64,000 nucleotides of DNA, from NCBI GenBank assembly GCA_024516035.1, contig CM044964.1, positions 13,525,597 through 13,589,596 of the forward strand, in the 5' to 3' direction. The notes beneath the pieces are model-generated. The model searched no databases, was not told the origin of the DNA, and saw nothing but the letters and a program-made list of their open reading frames with translations. The DNA is from Bactericera cockerelli (lineage: Eukaryota; Arthropoda; Insecta; Hemiptera; Triozidae). Each line of letters begins with the position of its first letter. Positions within the stretch are counted from its first letter, which is position 1. Below, in pieces: positions 54,031 to 64,000 of the stretch. A program made the translations under genes and the position numbers.

Positions 54031-54065
54031 GGGTTAGGTTAGGTCAGTTTAGGTTAGGTTAGGTC
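54031..54065 (+). repeat. Interstitial TTAGG repeats, right part
   Basis: GGGTTAGGTTAGGTCAG, then TTTAGGTTAGGTTAGGTCGG: about five degraded TTAGG units continuing the array split by SINE B. Confidence 0.8.
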
Positions 54066-54407
54066 GGATTTCTAATTGAAACAGAACATTAGTTTGGCAT
54101 TCGGATGAGAATGCCAAACTCCCTTGATCAGGCTTTGTTTTTTATGATTGTAAATTGTAAGATTATTAACCTATGTTAATTTTTTTATGTTTGGGTGAAG
54201 ACAATTTTTTTTATACATATTTTAAACATATTCAGAAATTAATCGATTTTTTTTCCTTGATCCTCTAATTCTCAAGTCAATGAATCTAATTATTGAGAAC
54301 TGTGTGTTGACCCAAACAAAGATTTTAACCATACTGAAAGACTTTCATTGTATAGAAATGTAAACAGAGCTTGATCTAAATTGTTTATAATTCTATGAAT
54401 GTTTCAG

Positions 54408-54526
54408 AGCTGGACGAGGCTGTGCAGAAAGCTCGCAGTGAGGAGCTCACCATACCTTTCGGTGTGGGCGTGGCCGGCACTGTGGCCCAGAACAAGGAGA
54501 TAGTGAACATCAAGAATGCCTACGAG
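54408..54526 (+). CDS. Pde11: PDE11-like phosphodiesterase, third coding exon (GAF-A, part 2)
   Basis: Acceptor TGTTTCAG|AGC, donor TACGAG|GTAAGA. The first two bases complete the Glu codon split from exon 2; it ends in phase 0, giving 40 residues with the split codon. It encodes [13 protein letters not shown], then [13 protein letters not shown] and V-N-I-K-N-A-Y-E. The G-x-G-(I/V)-(A/V)-G segment and the N-I-x-x-A-Y turn are standard GAF features of PDE2/5/6/11, forming the lid and the loop near the bound nucleotide. It is separated from exon 2 by a 27.6-kb intron. Confidence 0.92.
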
Positions 54527-54659
54527 GTAAGATTTCAATTCATTTTATAAAGCCAAGTCTTCTTATAGGTTTGGGTTGCCCATACACCTCAGCCACATTG
54601 GGCCCTTTGTGTGTAGAAGATTTAGCTTTGTTATCGAATCAAGTTTTTTTTTTTTTTTT

Positions 54660-55020
54660 AGATTTTAACATATTAACGGGGTTAACCCATGTTTAAGCTT
54701 CTCAGAGAGTTTGAGAAGCCTTTTGATTAGATTGTGTTGTATAAGTCCTTCTCTTGGGTTCAGGGTCCCAATGATGCTTATTCTCCATTCTGAGAGGGCA
54801 TTGCAATCGAAGATTGCATGTGTAGCAGTTTCTTCATCCTCTCCACGTAATCTGCTAATAGGAGGTTCCCTAAAGATCTTCATATTGTACAGATGTTCTC
54901 TTAGGCATCAATGTCCCGTAATTAGGCCAGTGACTATCCTCGCTTGTCTTCGGCTAAGCCAAAGGAAGTCAGCAGTTAAAGATGATGTGCGGAAGTTCGC
55001 TGCTGTTTTTCGGTAAGAGA
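54660..55020 (-). pseudogene. Degraded LINE C-terminal fragment (zinc-knuckle-type tail)
   Basis: The minus strand reads S-R-R-Q-A-R-I-V-T-G-L-I-T-G-H, an in-frame stop, then R-E-H-L-Y-N-M-K-I, R-G-E-D-E-E-T-A-T-H-A-I-F-D-C and A-L-S-E-W-R. This matches the end of many R1/LOA/Jockey LINE ORF2 proteins (L-T-G-H-x-x-L, then C-x-x-C-x-x-x-x-E-T-x-x-H-x-x-x-x-C, from memory). The first cysteines are mutated (S-R-L-R-G) and a stop interrupts the frame, so it is dead. It lies in PDE11 intron 3. Confidence 0.75.
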
Positions 55021-55159
55021 CAGCTAAAAGTTAAAGATTCCCCGGTAAAAATGTATTACACAGCGTCGATTGCACGTTGAGTACACGGGTTCCGCCACTG
55101 AAGTTAAGCAACGTCTAGCTAGGTTGGACTTTGATAGGTAACCATTTAAATTCGAACCT

Positions 55160-55262
55160 ACGTGATGCTGGCTATTCCTGGCCCCACTTGAGCTGGGTGA
55201 GGTTAATTTAAGTAGGTGGTTTGTAAGTTTTCAGCGAATAGAGGCTAAAAAAATGTATTGCG
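55160..55262 (+). mobile_element. SINE F middle fragment
   Basis: CGTGATGCTGGCTATTCCTGG, GAGCTGGGTGAGGTTAATTT, GTAGGTGGTTTGTAAG and CAGCGAATAGAGG; similar to 11145-11250 and the middle of SINE F. Confidence 0.5.
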
Positions 55263-55445
55263 CTACTTGATAACATTAAAAGAAGCACAGATAGGCCGTA
55301 CCAAATAGTACGGTCATGTCTTAGTTAAAGTTAAATTTCGTGCCTTTACGAAGTACGAGCACACAGTTTGGAATTGTATCAAACAATTTCAGTCAAAATT
55401 CAAAAATAGTGTCTTATGATCATTATTATTATTATTATTATATTA

Positions 55446-55622
55446 GAAGGTAAGTGTGCCCCAGATCCGCTTTCGTATTACTTCAGGGCACTTTACCTTT
55501 ACATCCACGCCATTCCGGAAACGGAAAATTTTGGTCAAAAATTTCCGCAACGGCCGGGATTCGAACCCGCAAACTCTGTGTCAGTAACCAGTGCTCTTAA
55601 CCACTGAGCCACGGAGGTCGGC
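55446..55622 (-). mobile_element. SINE B, full copy (reversed)
   Basis: AGAAGGTAAGTGTGCCCC, CGCTTTCGTATTACTTCAGG, CCACGCCATTCCGGAAACGG, head TTCGAACCCGCAAACTCTG and GCCACTGAGCCACGGAGGTCGG. Preceded by an (ATT)n run at 55422-55442. Confidence 0.88.
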
Positions 55623-56044
55623 TCAGTTGTGTATGATCATTATTGCCTTTATTTTATAGCACCATTTCCTGATGTTATACCTTTGTAATAATATTGGTAA
55701 ATCTCTGCACACTTTAACATGAAACACTTTATCTGCTTTAAGCTTTAGTGACTTGTAATAACCATTAGGTTACCATTACTCTTTAGTGATAATAGTGAGT
55801 AGAAATTACTTACCTGATTGAAAAGCATGTGTTAAACAAAGGAGACCATTTACACTCCAACATTCGAATAGAAAAAGAAGCATCAGTTTCTAATGGCTAA
55901 TTTCATCTCAAATCATTGACCTTATTTGCTTTGGCAATAAAACCCCTTCTTTTTCTTGTATAATACTCCTTCGATTCTGCAGATGCCATTCTTGTGCCAA
56001 TTTTCTTTCTTTTGAAGCTGTTCCACCATTTTATTTTATGATGT

Positions 56045-56070
56045 AGTCTCTCTCTCGCTCTCCCTCTCCC

Positions 56071-56124
<54 letters not shown>

Positions 56125-56224
56125 GGCAGGACTGTTCTGTAACTTTGCTTTCTGTGTCATTCCTTTTTATTTCGTTTATTATATTATTCTTCTCCTCATC
56201 CTCCTCTACATTATTTACTACTCT

Positions 56225-56256
<32 letters not shown>

Positions 56257-56480
56257 TTTCCTTTTTTGTCACCTATTTTCTCTCTCCTCACATTTCTCTC
56301 TCTTACCTCTATTCTTTCTACTTTTTCTTCATCTTTCCCTCCTCATTCTTCATCTTTCCTTCTCTCTCTCTCTTTCTCTCTCTCCCTTCCTTCCTCTCTC
56401 TCCCTCCCTTCCTCTCTCTCCTCCCTCCCCATTCTATCCCATTTTTCCTTCCATTTTTTGCGCCTCTTTCTTTTTAGTGC
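56045..56480 (+). repeat. CT-rich tract with (CT)n core
   Basis: (CT)n at about 56075-56122 and further pyrimidine stretches to 56455. Open frames are low-complexity. Confidence 0.85.
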
Positions 56481-56484
56481 TTTT

Positions 56485-57148
56485 TATTCCAGCATTTCAA
56501 TGAATGAACGTAAGAGCGCGGTGAAATGTTTGTTCCATCAGGGTCGTTCACTAGAATTTTTTAGTATTTCGGGAAATTTGTGTTTATACTCGTTTATAGC
56601 GTGATTAATTTAATTATAATTATGATGTAACAATATGCACCTAATGCTTAAAAAGTATGACATTCTCATTATATCATCGCGTTATGTGACCGTGAACACT
56701 CCAAAGGACAAATTATAAAGTGAGATTAGGTTGCTTTTAAGAACATGGTCTTATCACGACGGGTGTTTCAAGTGTTTCACCCTCCATTTGTACTCTACAT
56801 AATCATGTCTTATTATCTAATAAATAACTTAATGATCATAATAATAAAATTATGAAGTAAGATAACAACACAGATTACGAATATATCTTTGTTGTAATCC
56901 TACCTCATACAAATCGATGTAAAATGGTGTACAAAAGTTTTTTGTTTACATCTAAACTGTGAATTTCCTCAGAAGGTCGGTCCTGTTTTTTAAGAGAGAG
57001 AAAAGCAATAAACAACCAGAAATATATACCCTAGCACACGCTACACAGAAGTTGGCCAGCTTCCAATTGAGGCACAAGGAAGAAGAGGGCGCGGGGACAG
57101 AGAAGCGTAATGGTAGCAACAGTAATAATAATGGCAGGAGCATATAAT
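56485..57148. other. Intron 3 stretch, nothing recognised
   Basis: AT-rich; a short open segment at 56959-57147 (both strands) has ordinary-looking codons but no ATG-splice context or domain that I recognise. Confidence 0.35.
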
Positions 57149-57150
57149 AA

Positions 57151-57354
57151 TAATAATATCACCTTATTTATACTGCCCGATTAGAACTATGAAGTCCCAT
57201 ATTCCAGCAGTAAGCCCAAGACGTACTATTATGTGTTAAAAATCCCAAATGGGAGGATAACTTGTCATGTCCCGGCTGGGTTTCGAACCCGCGACCTCTG
57301 GAATCTTGGATTCACAGAGTGCCCGCCTTTACCACTGAGCTACCGAGACAGCAA
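57151..57354 (-). mobile_element. SINE D copy (reversed)
   Basis: AATAATATCACCTTATTTATACTGCC, ATTCCAGCAGTAAGCCCAAG, AAATGGGAGGATAACTTGTC, then the head GTTTCGAACCCGCGACCTC and CTTTACCACTGAGCTACCGAG. Mate of 59847-60064. Confidence 0.88.
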
Positions 57355-57359
57355 TAAAT

Positions 57360-58280
57360 AATAACATTGAGAATGGCGTTAGTAATTAATAGTTTTAATA
57401 CCTAATAATAATTAATTAAATTAATACAAAGATATTCTCAAAAAGCATTAAAATATATACAGAAATTTTACAATAATTAGGTACTAAATGAAAATTCAAC
57501 TATGTACAAAAGTACGTTGTCTGAATAATCGTAAATGTATTGGTTTTAAGAATTACGCTGGAGAAAACTAAGATGGTCATGTCATGAGGATTTTTTAATT
57601 TGACGATTTGGCTTTTAAAGATGCTCATACTAATAACTAATAACTATGGTATTACAAAATAATAATAATAATGGTATGTTTTTTTTTTATCACAACACAA
57701 ATGAAATGGGGTGTACCAGATACAATGAGAGGAAAGAGGGAAGTACCATATATGAAAGGTGAAGAATGAGCGAGAGGCGAGAGAATATAAAAGGAGAGGA
57801 AAGAGGGGCGTACCATATCAGTTAGCATTGATATTCAATCAGGACATTTGAGACGCGTGTGAAACGATTCAATCATTTCTATTTATTGTATATTTTCTGC
57901 GATTTTCCCCTCTGGAAAGGTGGTATAGGAACACATCATATCAATTTTTTTATGATGAACATAATTATCGCGATGGAATATCAGTGGGGATGTGAAACGT
58001 TTAGAATTCGAAACCATTCTTTGTAGTCTTTGATTTATTGTAGTTTTACTTTTTGCCTGTGAGGTATATTTCCATCATTGGGTATAAAATTTATCTTCAA
58101 TCATTTTTAAACAATACACACATGAAAAGCATTAAAGTTTCTAAACGTTTGCACCCCCCTTTGATATTCCAAGGCGAGTGTGCATTGTTTCTTGAAGTAG
58201 TTATTTCAGAATATGTATTTCTGAACACATTTCACTGCTTTTTGTGTCTTTTTGAGGTCGCGCATTTCTCTAGAAATATT
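57360..58280. other. Intron 3 stretch, nothing recognised
   Basis: AT-rich, short GA-rich patch at 57715-57815. No gene. Confidence 0.4.
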
Positions 58281-58282
58281 CG

Positions 58283-58822
58283 GAATGAAACCACCCTGTA
58301 TAAGAGGAATCTGTTTGGTACTTGAGGAAGAGAATTGAACCACCCAGTATGAGAGGAATCTGTTTGGTACTTGAGGAAGAGATTTTTTTTCCTAGGTAGT
58401 GTACTGATATTTAATGGGATACTTTCATCCTCCCGCGTCAAAAATAAACTGTGGCACTATCTCTTTCTGAGATTTACCACCCTGTATAAGAGGAATCTGT
58501 TTGGTACTTGAGGAAGAGAATTGAACCACCCTGTATGAGAGAATCTGTTTGGTACTTGAGGAAGAGAATTGAACCACCTGTATGAGAGGAATCTGTTTGG
58601 TACTTGAGGAAGAGAATTGAACCACCCTGTATGCGAGGAATCTGTTTGGTACTTGAGGAAGAGAATTGAACCACCCTGTATGAGAGGAATCTGTTTGGTA
58701 CTTGAGGAAGAGAATTAAACCACCCTGTATGAGAGGAATCTGTTTGGTACTTAAGGAAGAGAATTGAACTACCTTGTATGAGGAGAATCTGTTTGGTACT
58801 TGAGGAAGAGAATTGAAAAGCT
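58283..58822 (+). repeat. 49-bp minisatellite, about 9 copies
   Basis: Unit CCACCCTGTATGAGAGGAAT, CTGTTTGGTACTTGAGG, AAGAGAATTGAA (49 bp). The first two copies (58290-58384) are separated from the rest (58475-58820) by about 90 bp of other sequence. As at 37253, stop-free units of length not divisible by three open several minus frames; these are artefacts. Confidence 0.92.
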
Positions 58823-58829
58823 TGTAGGG

Positions 58830-59845
58830 AAGTGTACTTCAAAGCTTTTGTCATGAGACGAGACTGTAGCCATTTGTGTACAGGGTGTCAGCGTGTAGTG
58901 GCAGAATATACCTCAGGCTTTCCCGAAAAATTAAAATGTACCTTGGATATTTTTACTATTATTATCTTACTTTTTGCATAACGTCTCTTTACCATTGGGG
59001 TCAATCAAGACGGCTTAGCTATGTTGTTCTTGTTGTAGCCGGCTTGGCTACTGCTGGGGGGAGTGATGGTCTCCAGCCAACTTTATTTAAAGTTGGCTCG
59101 TCCTTTAACCACATATTTTCATGTGCGATGAACCATCGCATCGGAGACTTGGACTTTTCTTTTAAGCCAATAAACCCTTGGGAAACTGCAAGCTAGCCTG
59201 GTTTGTTAGGGTTGGCTGTCAGTTCTCTGTTTATAGTCCTTTAGCGAGACACTGGTCTTCTCCCTGTTTAACTTCCCCCAGCCAGATGGTTTAGCTATAG
59301 ATGTTTATTACCTCTGTATTTTTTATGTTTTTTTTTTATATTAATATTTTAATTATTTACGGTTACATGCTCATACAATAGAGGTAAATTTATTCGTTCG
59401 TTGTATGCAAGTTAACGTATCGAACGGATAAATTGTAAATCAAACACTTCAGGTAGTGTAAATTCAGTGAAACTAAGGGTAATTTGAGTCAAGAGTACTC
59501 TTTGAGTGCCGCATTTCATACATCCTGCTATAAACTTTTGAGGAGCAAGAGGATTCTTGGTCCCTTAGGAATGGCCCTGCCTTCCTTGTCTCGAGTGTTT
59601 GAGCTGGAGAGCAGCATTAACACGTTCACCGCTTCATGAAATGAATGTCGCGGTTCTCATGAATTGATTGTTCATTCACCGTTCACTGTAGAACAGTATT
59701 GCTTTTGCAAATCTGAAATTCAGTGATTTCAGAAAGAAGTTTCCCTGTACAATAGCCTTTCTAGATTGGCAATAAAAATGGTATTTTGAAACTCCGAATA
59801 ATACGCCAACACTGGCAAAAAATTGTGATATAAAAATTATGTCTG
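58830..59845. other. Intron 3 stretch, no gene recognised
   Basis: Mixed composition around 59000-59220 (GC-richer, with GTAGCCGGCTTGGCTACTG words), possibly an old repeat, but I cannot assign it. Confidence 0.35.
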
Positions 59846-59846
59846 T

Positions 59847-60064
59847 GCCGGTAGCTCAGGGGTAAAGGCGGCACTTTGTGAATCCAGAGATTCCAGAGGT
59901 CGCGGGTTCGAAACCCAGCCGGGACAAGACAAGTTATCCTCCCATTTGGGATTTTAGTTATCCTCCCATTTGGGATCACATAATAATACGTCTTGAGCTT
60001 ACTGCTGGAATAATGGGACTTAATAGTCCTAATTGGGCAGTATAAATAAGGCGATATTATTATT
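59847..60064 (+). mobile_element. SINE D, full copy
   Basis: Head GTGCCGGTAGCTCAGGGG (A-box TAGCTCAGGGG) and B-box GGTTCGAAACC, then CAAGTTATCCTCCCATTTGGG (partly duplicated in tandem at 59934 and 59957), AAGTCCCATTATTCC-type sequence, and TATAAATAAGGCGATATTATT end. About 218 bp. Confidence 0.9.
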
Positions 60065-60584
60065 ATTTTATATTTTTATTATTAAAGAAAATTTGGTATT
60101 GGGTGTCAGATGAAATCCCGAGCGAGGTTGAAGCATTCTGTTCTACCACCGCGCTGGGCAGTGGCAGTGAATGTGTTAACTACTTGAGATTCACAATAGA
60201 AAGAGGAATCTACTTTGGTGAAGAACTTAAGGACTAAAGTATGTTCAGAACTCTTGCTTGTGAAATACTTGAAGAAACGAGACACAATGTGGAACGTTCT
60301 AAAATTAAAACGTTTCGAGACACATTTTTAGCACTTAAAAAACTTTTTCATTTTGTAACATCTGATGAAAGAATATTTTTAACATTTTTAATTTAGTTGA
60401 CACAAGAAAAGGTCTTATCTAACATTTTACTATTTTCAACTATGTTTAAAATTTATCATGAAATATATTCTTAAAAGGCAATTTTTATAGTAGGTATTAC
60501 ACTATGCTACTAACCTTCCTATACATATAAATGATGAAAAAACAAAGACCACCACTGATTGATGTTCCAGTTAAAATAGTTACT

Positions 60585-60680
60585 CATTTTTCTCACGAGT
60601 GGACTCCGAATATCCAAGTACAGAGCAGAAAAAATCCTGCTCTGCTGGGGATCGAACCCAAGTCACCGTGCGTACATATG
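60585..60680 (-). mobile_element. tRNA-like SINE H fragment
   Basis: TACTCATTTTTCTCACGAGTGG, CTGGGGATCGAACCCAAGTCACCGTGCG. Matches the reversed copy at 50880-50990. Confidence 0.5.
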
Positions 60681-60684
60681 AAAA

Positions 60685-61365
60685 TGAAAATACTGGGTAA
60701 ATAATTCATCACCCCTTTAGAAAGTATTAATTTAAATGAATTATTGGGAATCGAATCCTCAAATTAGGCGTTCAGAGATAGCAATATTGAAGGTACAAGA
60801 TAACTTTAAACGCGGGGGAGCTTGTTTGGTATTCATATACATTTAGAAGTCGCTTATCCTTTCACAATAGGCGACTCGATAGTTTTGTGTACCTATTTAT
60901 GCGACCAAATCAAGACCTGTTTATGAAGTAGCCGCAACAAAGGCTTCCATAACAGCTACGAGTATCAGTATAAGCCTAGAGTCAAGATCCTGTTTTGTAT
61001 GAACGCCTTGTAATAAGTTGACTATGCAATGTGCAACAGACTTTCTGATACAAAATCCAAGTGAAATTTAATCAACATTGTTGGAAAAGTTTTCATATAA
61101 AGGCTTTTAATACCTAACTAAAAAGAGATGAAACTCGTCCCTTGTGCTGCGGACTTTGTTATAGAAGACTTTGTCATATCGAGTTTCCACAAAAGCTAAA
61201 ATAAAGGGACCAGGTTTCTTCTCCTAGGTAGGGATGAACTTACTGTACCAAAGCTTACTTTTCTTGAACTTTCAGAAGGGAACAGCTCGTTCTTTTTTTC
61301 ATCTTGAGTTAATAGAAAAGAACAACAGTAAAACTAGAATCTCTCATTTATTTTTTATCAAAACA
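60685..61365. other. Intron 3 stretch, nothing recognised
   Basis: AT-rich; no gene, hairpin or repeat family supported. Confidence 0.4.
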
Positions 61366-61369
61366 AGCT

Positions 61370-62473
61370 ATACCACCGTCTCTGTCTCCTTTTTCTAATT
61401 TCTCTTTTTGTCTCCATTACCTCTCCCTCTTTTATTTCTCAATTTTTCTTTTCATTTTTTTCCTTATACTCCTTATGTTTGTGTGGTAAAGTGCTCAATT
61501 ACTATCTTCTTTTTTTTCATGTTTTTACTCCTCATACTTTATTGGTCATAAATCCAATTTATTTCGATTGGTGTTGTTTTCGTTATTGTTATCACACATT
61601 CCACGTGTGGCAGACTAGCAGTATTATTTTATTTATGGACGCACAGATATTCATTAAAAAATAAATACTATCCATTTATTAACTGTATCATCTGAACAAT
61701 AACACATATAAAGCTAAAATTTCGTAGCCACGTGAAAAAAAACCTTTGATACAGTGTTAGTTTTGACTAGTTTTCAGACCAATTCTAACTATGCAATATA
61801 AGGTTTAATCAATAGTGGAGATTTCGTTTTGAATGACATCTAATTTCAATGAGACGTTGAGAAACAACAAATGGTGATTATTTTTTACATTGACCTTCCT
61901 CATTATCACCATTTTGCACCATGTCGTCCCTTCCTTTCTTTAAATTTCCTTTTGTCTTTCCTTTCTTTTTATCATTTCTTTTTCTCTCTTTTGATGCCTT
62001 CTTATACTTTTTCTCTCTAACCCCCTTCATCTTTTTCATTTTCAATTTACTCAGAGAAAACGCCAGCTAATTTCCCATTATTATTCTTTCTTCCTGCTCT
62101 TCTTATTTTTTCTCTCTCTCACTTAATTTTCCAAGTATTTCACTTTGTTCTTTCCACTATTGTTTTTTCAGTAACCCCCAGGAATTTTTCATCTTAGTGT
62201 TAGATTTTTCCTTCTTCCTGTTTATTGCTCTTTTATGTACGTCTCCATTGTTTTCTATTTATCTCTGCTTCAGTTATTCTTTGTTCCTTTTCTTAGCTTT
62301 CTCTTCTATCTTTCCTTCTCACTTTCTTTCTTTTTTCTCTCTCTCTCTCTTGTATTTTACTTTCAATGTTTTCATTTTGACCAATGTTCACACCAGGTCA
62401 CTTTTTTCCTCTCTATCCTCTTTTTTTACTTCTACCATTTCTTTTTCTATGGTTTCATACTTTCCTTATGTGC

Positions 62474-62525
<52 letters not shown>

Positions 62526-62870
62526 CTCCCTTTCTCCTTTTCTCTGTCTCGCTCTTTCTCTCGATTATCTCATTTTCTTTTGATTCATTCACTTCGTTTT
62601 TCTCATCCTTTTTCTTTTCCTGTTTGTCTTCTCCTAGCTCCTTTTCTCTCCCTATTCCTCCTCTCTTCTCTTACCGCTTCCACCACCTCAACCAAAATCT
62701 CAACACTCAAAGGAAATGTTTCTATTATTATGAAAAAATGTTCTTGTGGTGTGTTTATTGTTTTGGTTTTCTCATTACATTTTCTCTCTCTTTTTTTCTT
62801 TTTTTTTTCTCTCTCTCTCATATATTTATTTTTATATTTTTCCTCTTGTTACTTCCAAGTTCATCAGAGG
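61370..62870 (+). repeat. CT-rich region
   Basis: Interrupted pyrimidine-rich region, densest at 62215-62660 with (CT)n at 62478-62515. Open frames up to 212 codons are low-complexity artefacts. Confidence 0.8.
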
Positions 62871-62879
62871 TAGGAAAGC

Positions 62880-63468
62880 ACTTTTTCTAGGAGGCTATTA
62901 ATGTTTATGTTTCAATTTGAGTCTATCTCCATCTTTCCAATTCTGTACCTTTTTCATTTTTGATTTCATAGAGAAAAAATAATGTAACTGGTATATTTGT
63001 TAGGGTTGGGTGGAAGAGTAATTTTTAATTTCGTTTTACTTATTGTCCTTTTCTTCTTTTGCATTTGTTTGTAACCAATATTTGTTTATAATTGCTTCTT
63101 ACTACTATAAAATGTATGCATAAAATTATTAATAAATGTAGACTATTTGTGTTTATAAATTGACTATTTCTTATTTTTAAATGGTTTTGTTTCTAAATGG
63201 TTTGTATTTTCCATTTATAAACGGCATGTCTCTTGTTTTTCAACGGCACTTTTTCGATTTAAAAAAAGGTCTGTCTCTCGTTTACAATCGGTCTGTTTTT
63301 AATTTAAAACCCGTCGGTCTCCTGTTTTAATTGGTCTGTTTCTGATTTAGGAAGAAAAACAAGGTCTTTCTTCCCTTTTTCAAACGGTCTGTCTCGTAAT
63401 TAAAAACCGTATTTTTACAGTTTTGAAACGGTCCGTTTCCGATTTAATGAATTTGGTTTCATTTCCAG
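62880..63468. other. Intron 3, 3' end with a degenerate GGTCTGTTT-type repeat
   Basis: From about 63180 to 63440 the words (A/C)GGT(C/T)TGT(T/C)T recur at irregular 25-35 bp spacing, interleaved with ATTTAAA-like words, an old diverged minisatellite running up to 30 bp before the acceptor at 63468. Confidence 0.5.
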
Positions 63469-63627
63469 GACCCCAGATTCAACAATGAGATCGACCGCCG
63501 CACTGGCTACACCACTAACAGTATACTGTGTGTCCCAATCAACAGCTACGAGGGTGACGTCATCGGGGTGGCTCAGATCATCAACAAAACCGACGGCAGC
63601 TCCTCGTTCACGGACAGAGATATCGAG
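63469..63627 (+). CDS. Pde11: PDE11-like phosphodiesterase, fourth coding exon (GAF-A, part 3)
   Basis: Acceptor ATTTCCAG|GAC, donor ATCGAG|GTGAGT, exactly 53 codons, phase 0 both ends. It starts [14 protein letters not shown], the most conserved GAF stretch of PDE5/6/11, then S-I-L-C-V-P-I and [10 protein letters not shown]. The NKFDE motif (N-K-xn-F-x3-D-E) that supports nucleotide binding reads N-K-x6-F-x3-D-I: the last Glu is Ile. The exon joins exon 3 without shift to complete most of GAF-A. The rest of the domain, GAF-B and the catalytic HD domain are outside the window. Confidence 0.93.
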
Positions 63628-64000
63628 GTGAGTGAGGACACCCTGTATATTGATATTGAAATAATAATAATAAGTATCTTTATTTATTTTCATGTACATT
63701 TCAATGCCATTACAGCTCCATGAAGTACTGTTGTACTTTTGTAATGAGTGAGTGTTGGGCTTGATTCGTTCAAAGGATTGAAGAAAGTAAAAGCTCTGTA
63801 ATGAAATAAAAAGGAGAAAAAGAAAGACAAACCAAAAGATACCTACTCGTTTTCAGATCAAAAGAGAGAGAAAAAATAAAGAGGGAATTTAATGGAACTT
63901 GAAAAACTACACTGTACCAGGAATCGAAGTCAACACTCCTCGTAAAGTCGTCTTTTTCTCACATGTCATCTTTCTTAGTTTTTTTTTTTCACACCACTGC
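63628..64000. other. Start of PDE11 intron 4
   Basis: Starts with donor GTGAGTGAGG. AT-rich with an (ATA)n stretch near 63660 and a purine-rich patch at 63800-63885. No exon recognised before the window ends. Confidence 0.6.

Noticed and set aside
54711..55016. 101-codon + strand frame
   Set aside because: Shadow of the LINE fragment on the opposite strand.
62197..62890. Frames of 128-212 codons rich in Ser, Phe and Leu, looking like membrane segments
   Set aside because: CT-rich DNA always gives hydrophobic Phe/Leu/Ser frames; several frames overlap.

Overview
This is a non-coding-dominated window from an insect nuclear genome, most likely a hemipteran such as a planthopper. The arguments are: a split gene with GT-AG introns, a GAF-domain phosphodiesterase closest in pattern to insect PDE11, hundreds of tRNA-like and microsatellite tracts, interstitial TTAGG (insect telomere type) repeats, and an insect-style Ty3/mdg1-like retrotransposon. 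The species call is inference; the insect call is firm. There are no bacterial operons, rRNA genes or CRISPR arrays.

The only host protein gene I can support is the 5' part of a PDE11-type cyclic-nucleotide phosphodiesterase on the + strand. Its coding exons are 16505-17676 (disordered, Ser-rich N-terminus with an M-V-E-K-W motif), 26556-26794, 54408-54526 and 63469-63627 (together GAF-A). All three splice junctions keep frame (phases 2, 1 and 0). The rest of GAF-A, GAF-B and the HD catalytic domain lie beyond position 64000. Introns are about 8.9, 27.6 and 8.9 kb and filled with repeats.

Layout: 1-12.5 kb is intergenic, with a 41-bp satellite carrying E-boxes (2.0-2.5 kb), SINE pieces, several pyrimidine and purine tracts and a 21-bp minisatellite (10.7-11.1 kb). 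13001-15559 is a complete but internally deleted LTR retrotransposon on the minus strand, with apparently identical LTRs, a 5-bp target duplication and one long gag-protease ORF. 17.7-26.5 kb (intron 1) holds a degraded LINE fragment, a foldback MITE family, an inverted pair of a 650-bp repeat, a nested pile of insertions, and a large satellite array abutting and partly derived from exon 2. 26.8-54.4 kb (intron 2) holds five more minisatellites, many SINEs of several families, a G28 run, large CT/GA tracts and a TTAGG array split by a SINE. 54.5-63.5 kb (intron 3) holds a LINE C-terminal fragment, a 49-bp minisatellite and long CT tracts.

At least seven tRNA-derived SINE-like families recur here (labelled A to G below; the labels are mine), plus an unclassified repeat R, a foldback MITE K and smaller families. 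Most open reading frames outside the exons and the retrotransposon are by-products of minisatellites or CT/GA tracts and are not genes. The most notable structures are the decoy splice-acceptor array with degenerate exon-2 copies before the real exon, the gag-protease-only retrotransposon, the E-box satellite, and the multi-level nested insertion at 20.6-21.7 kb.
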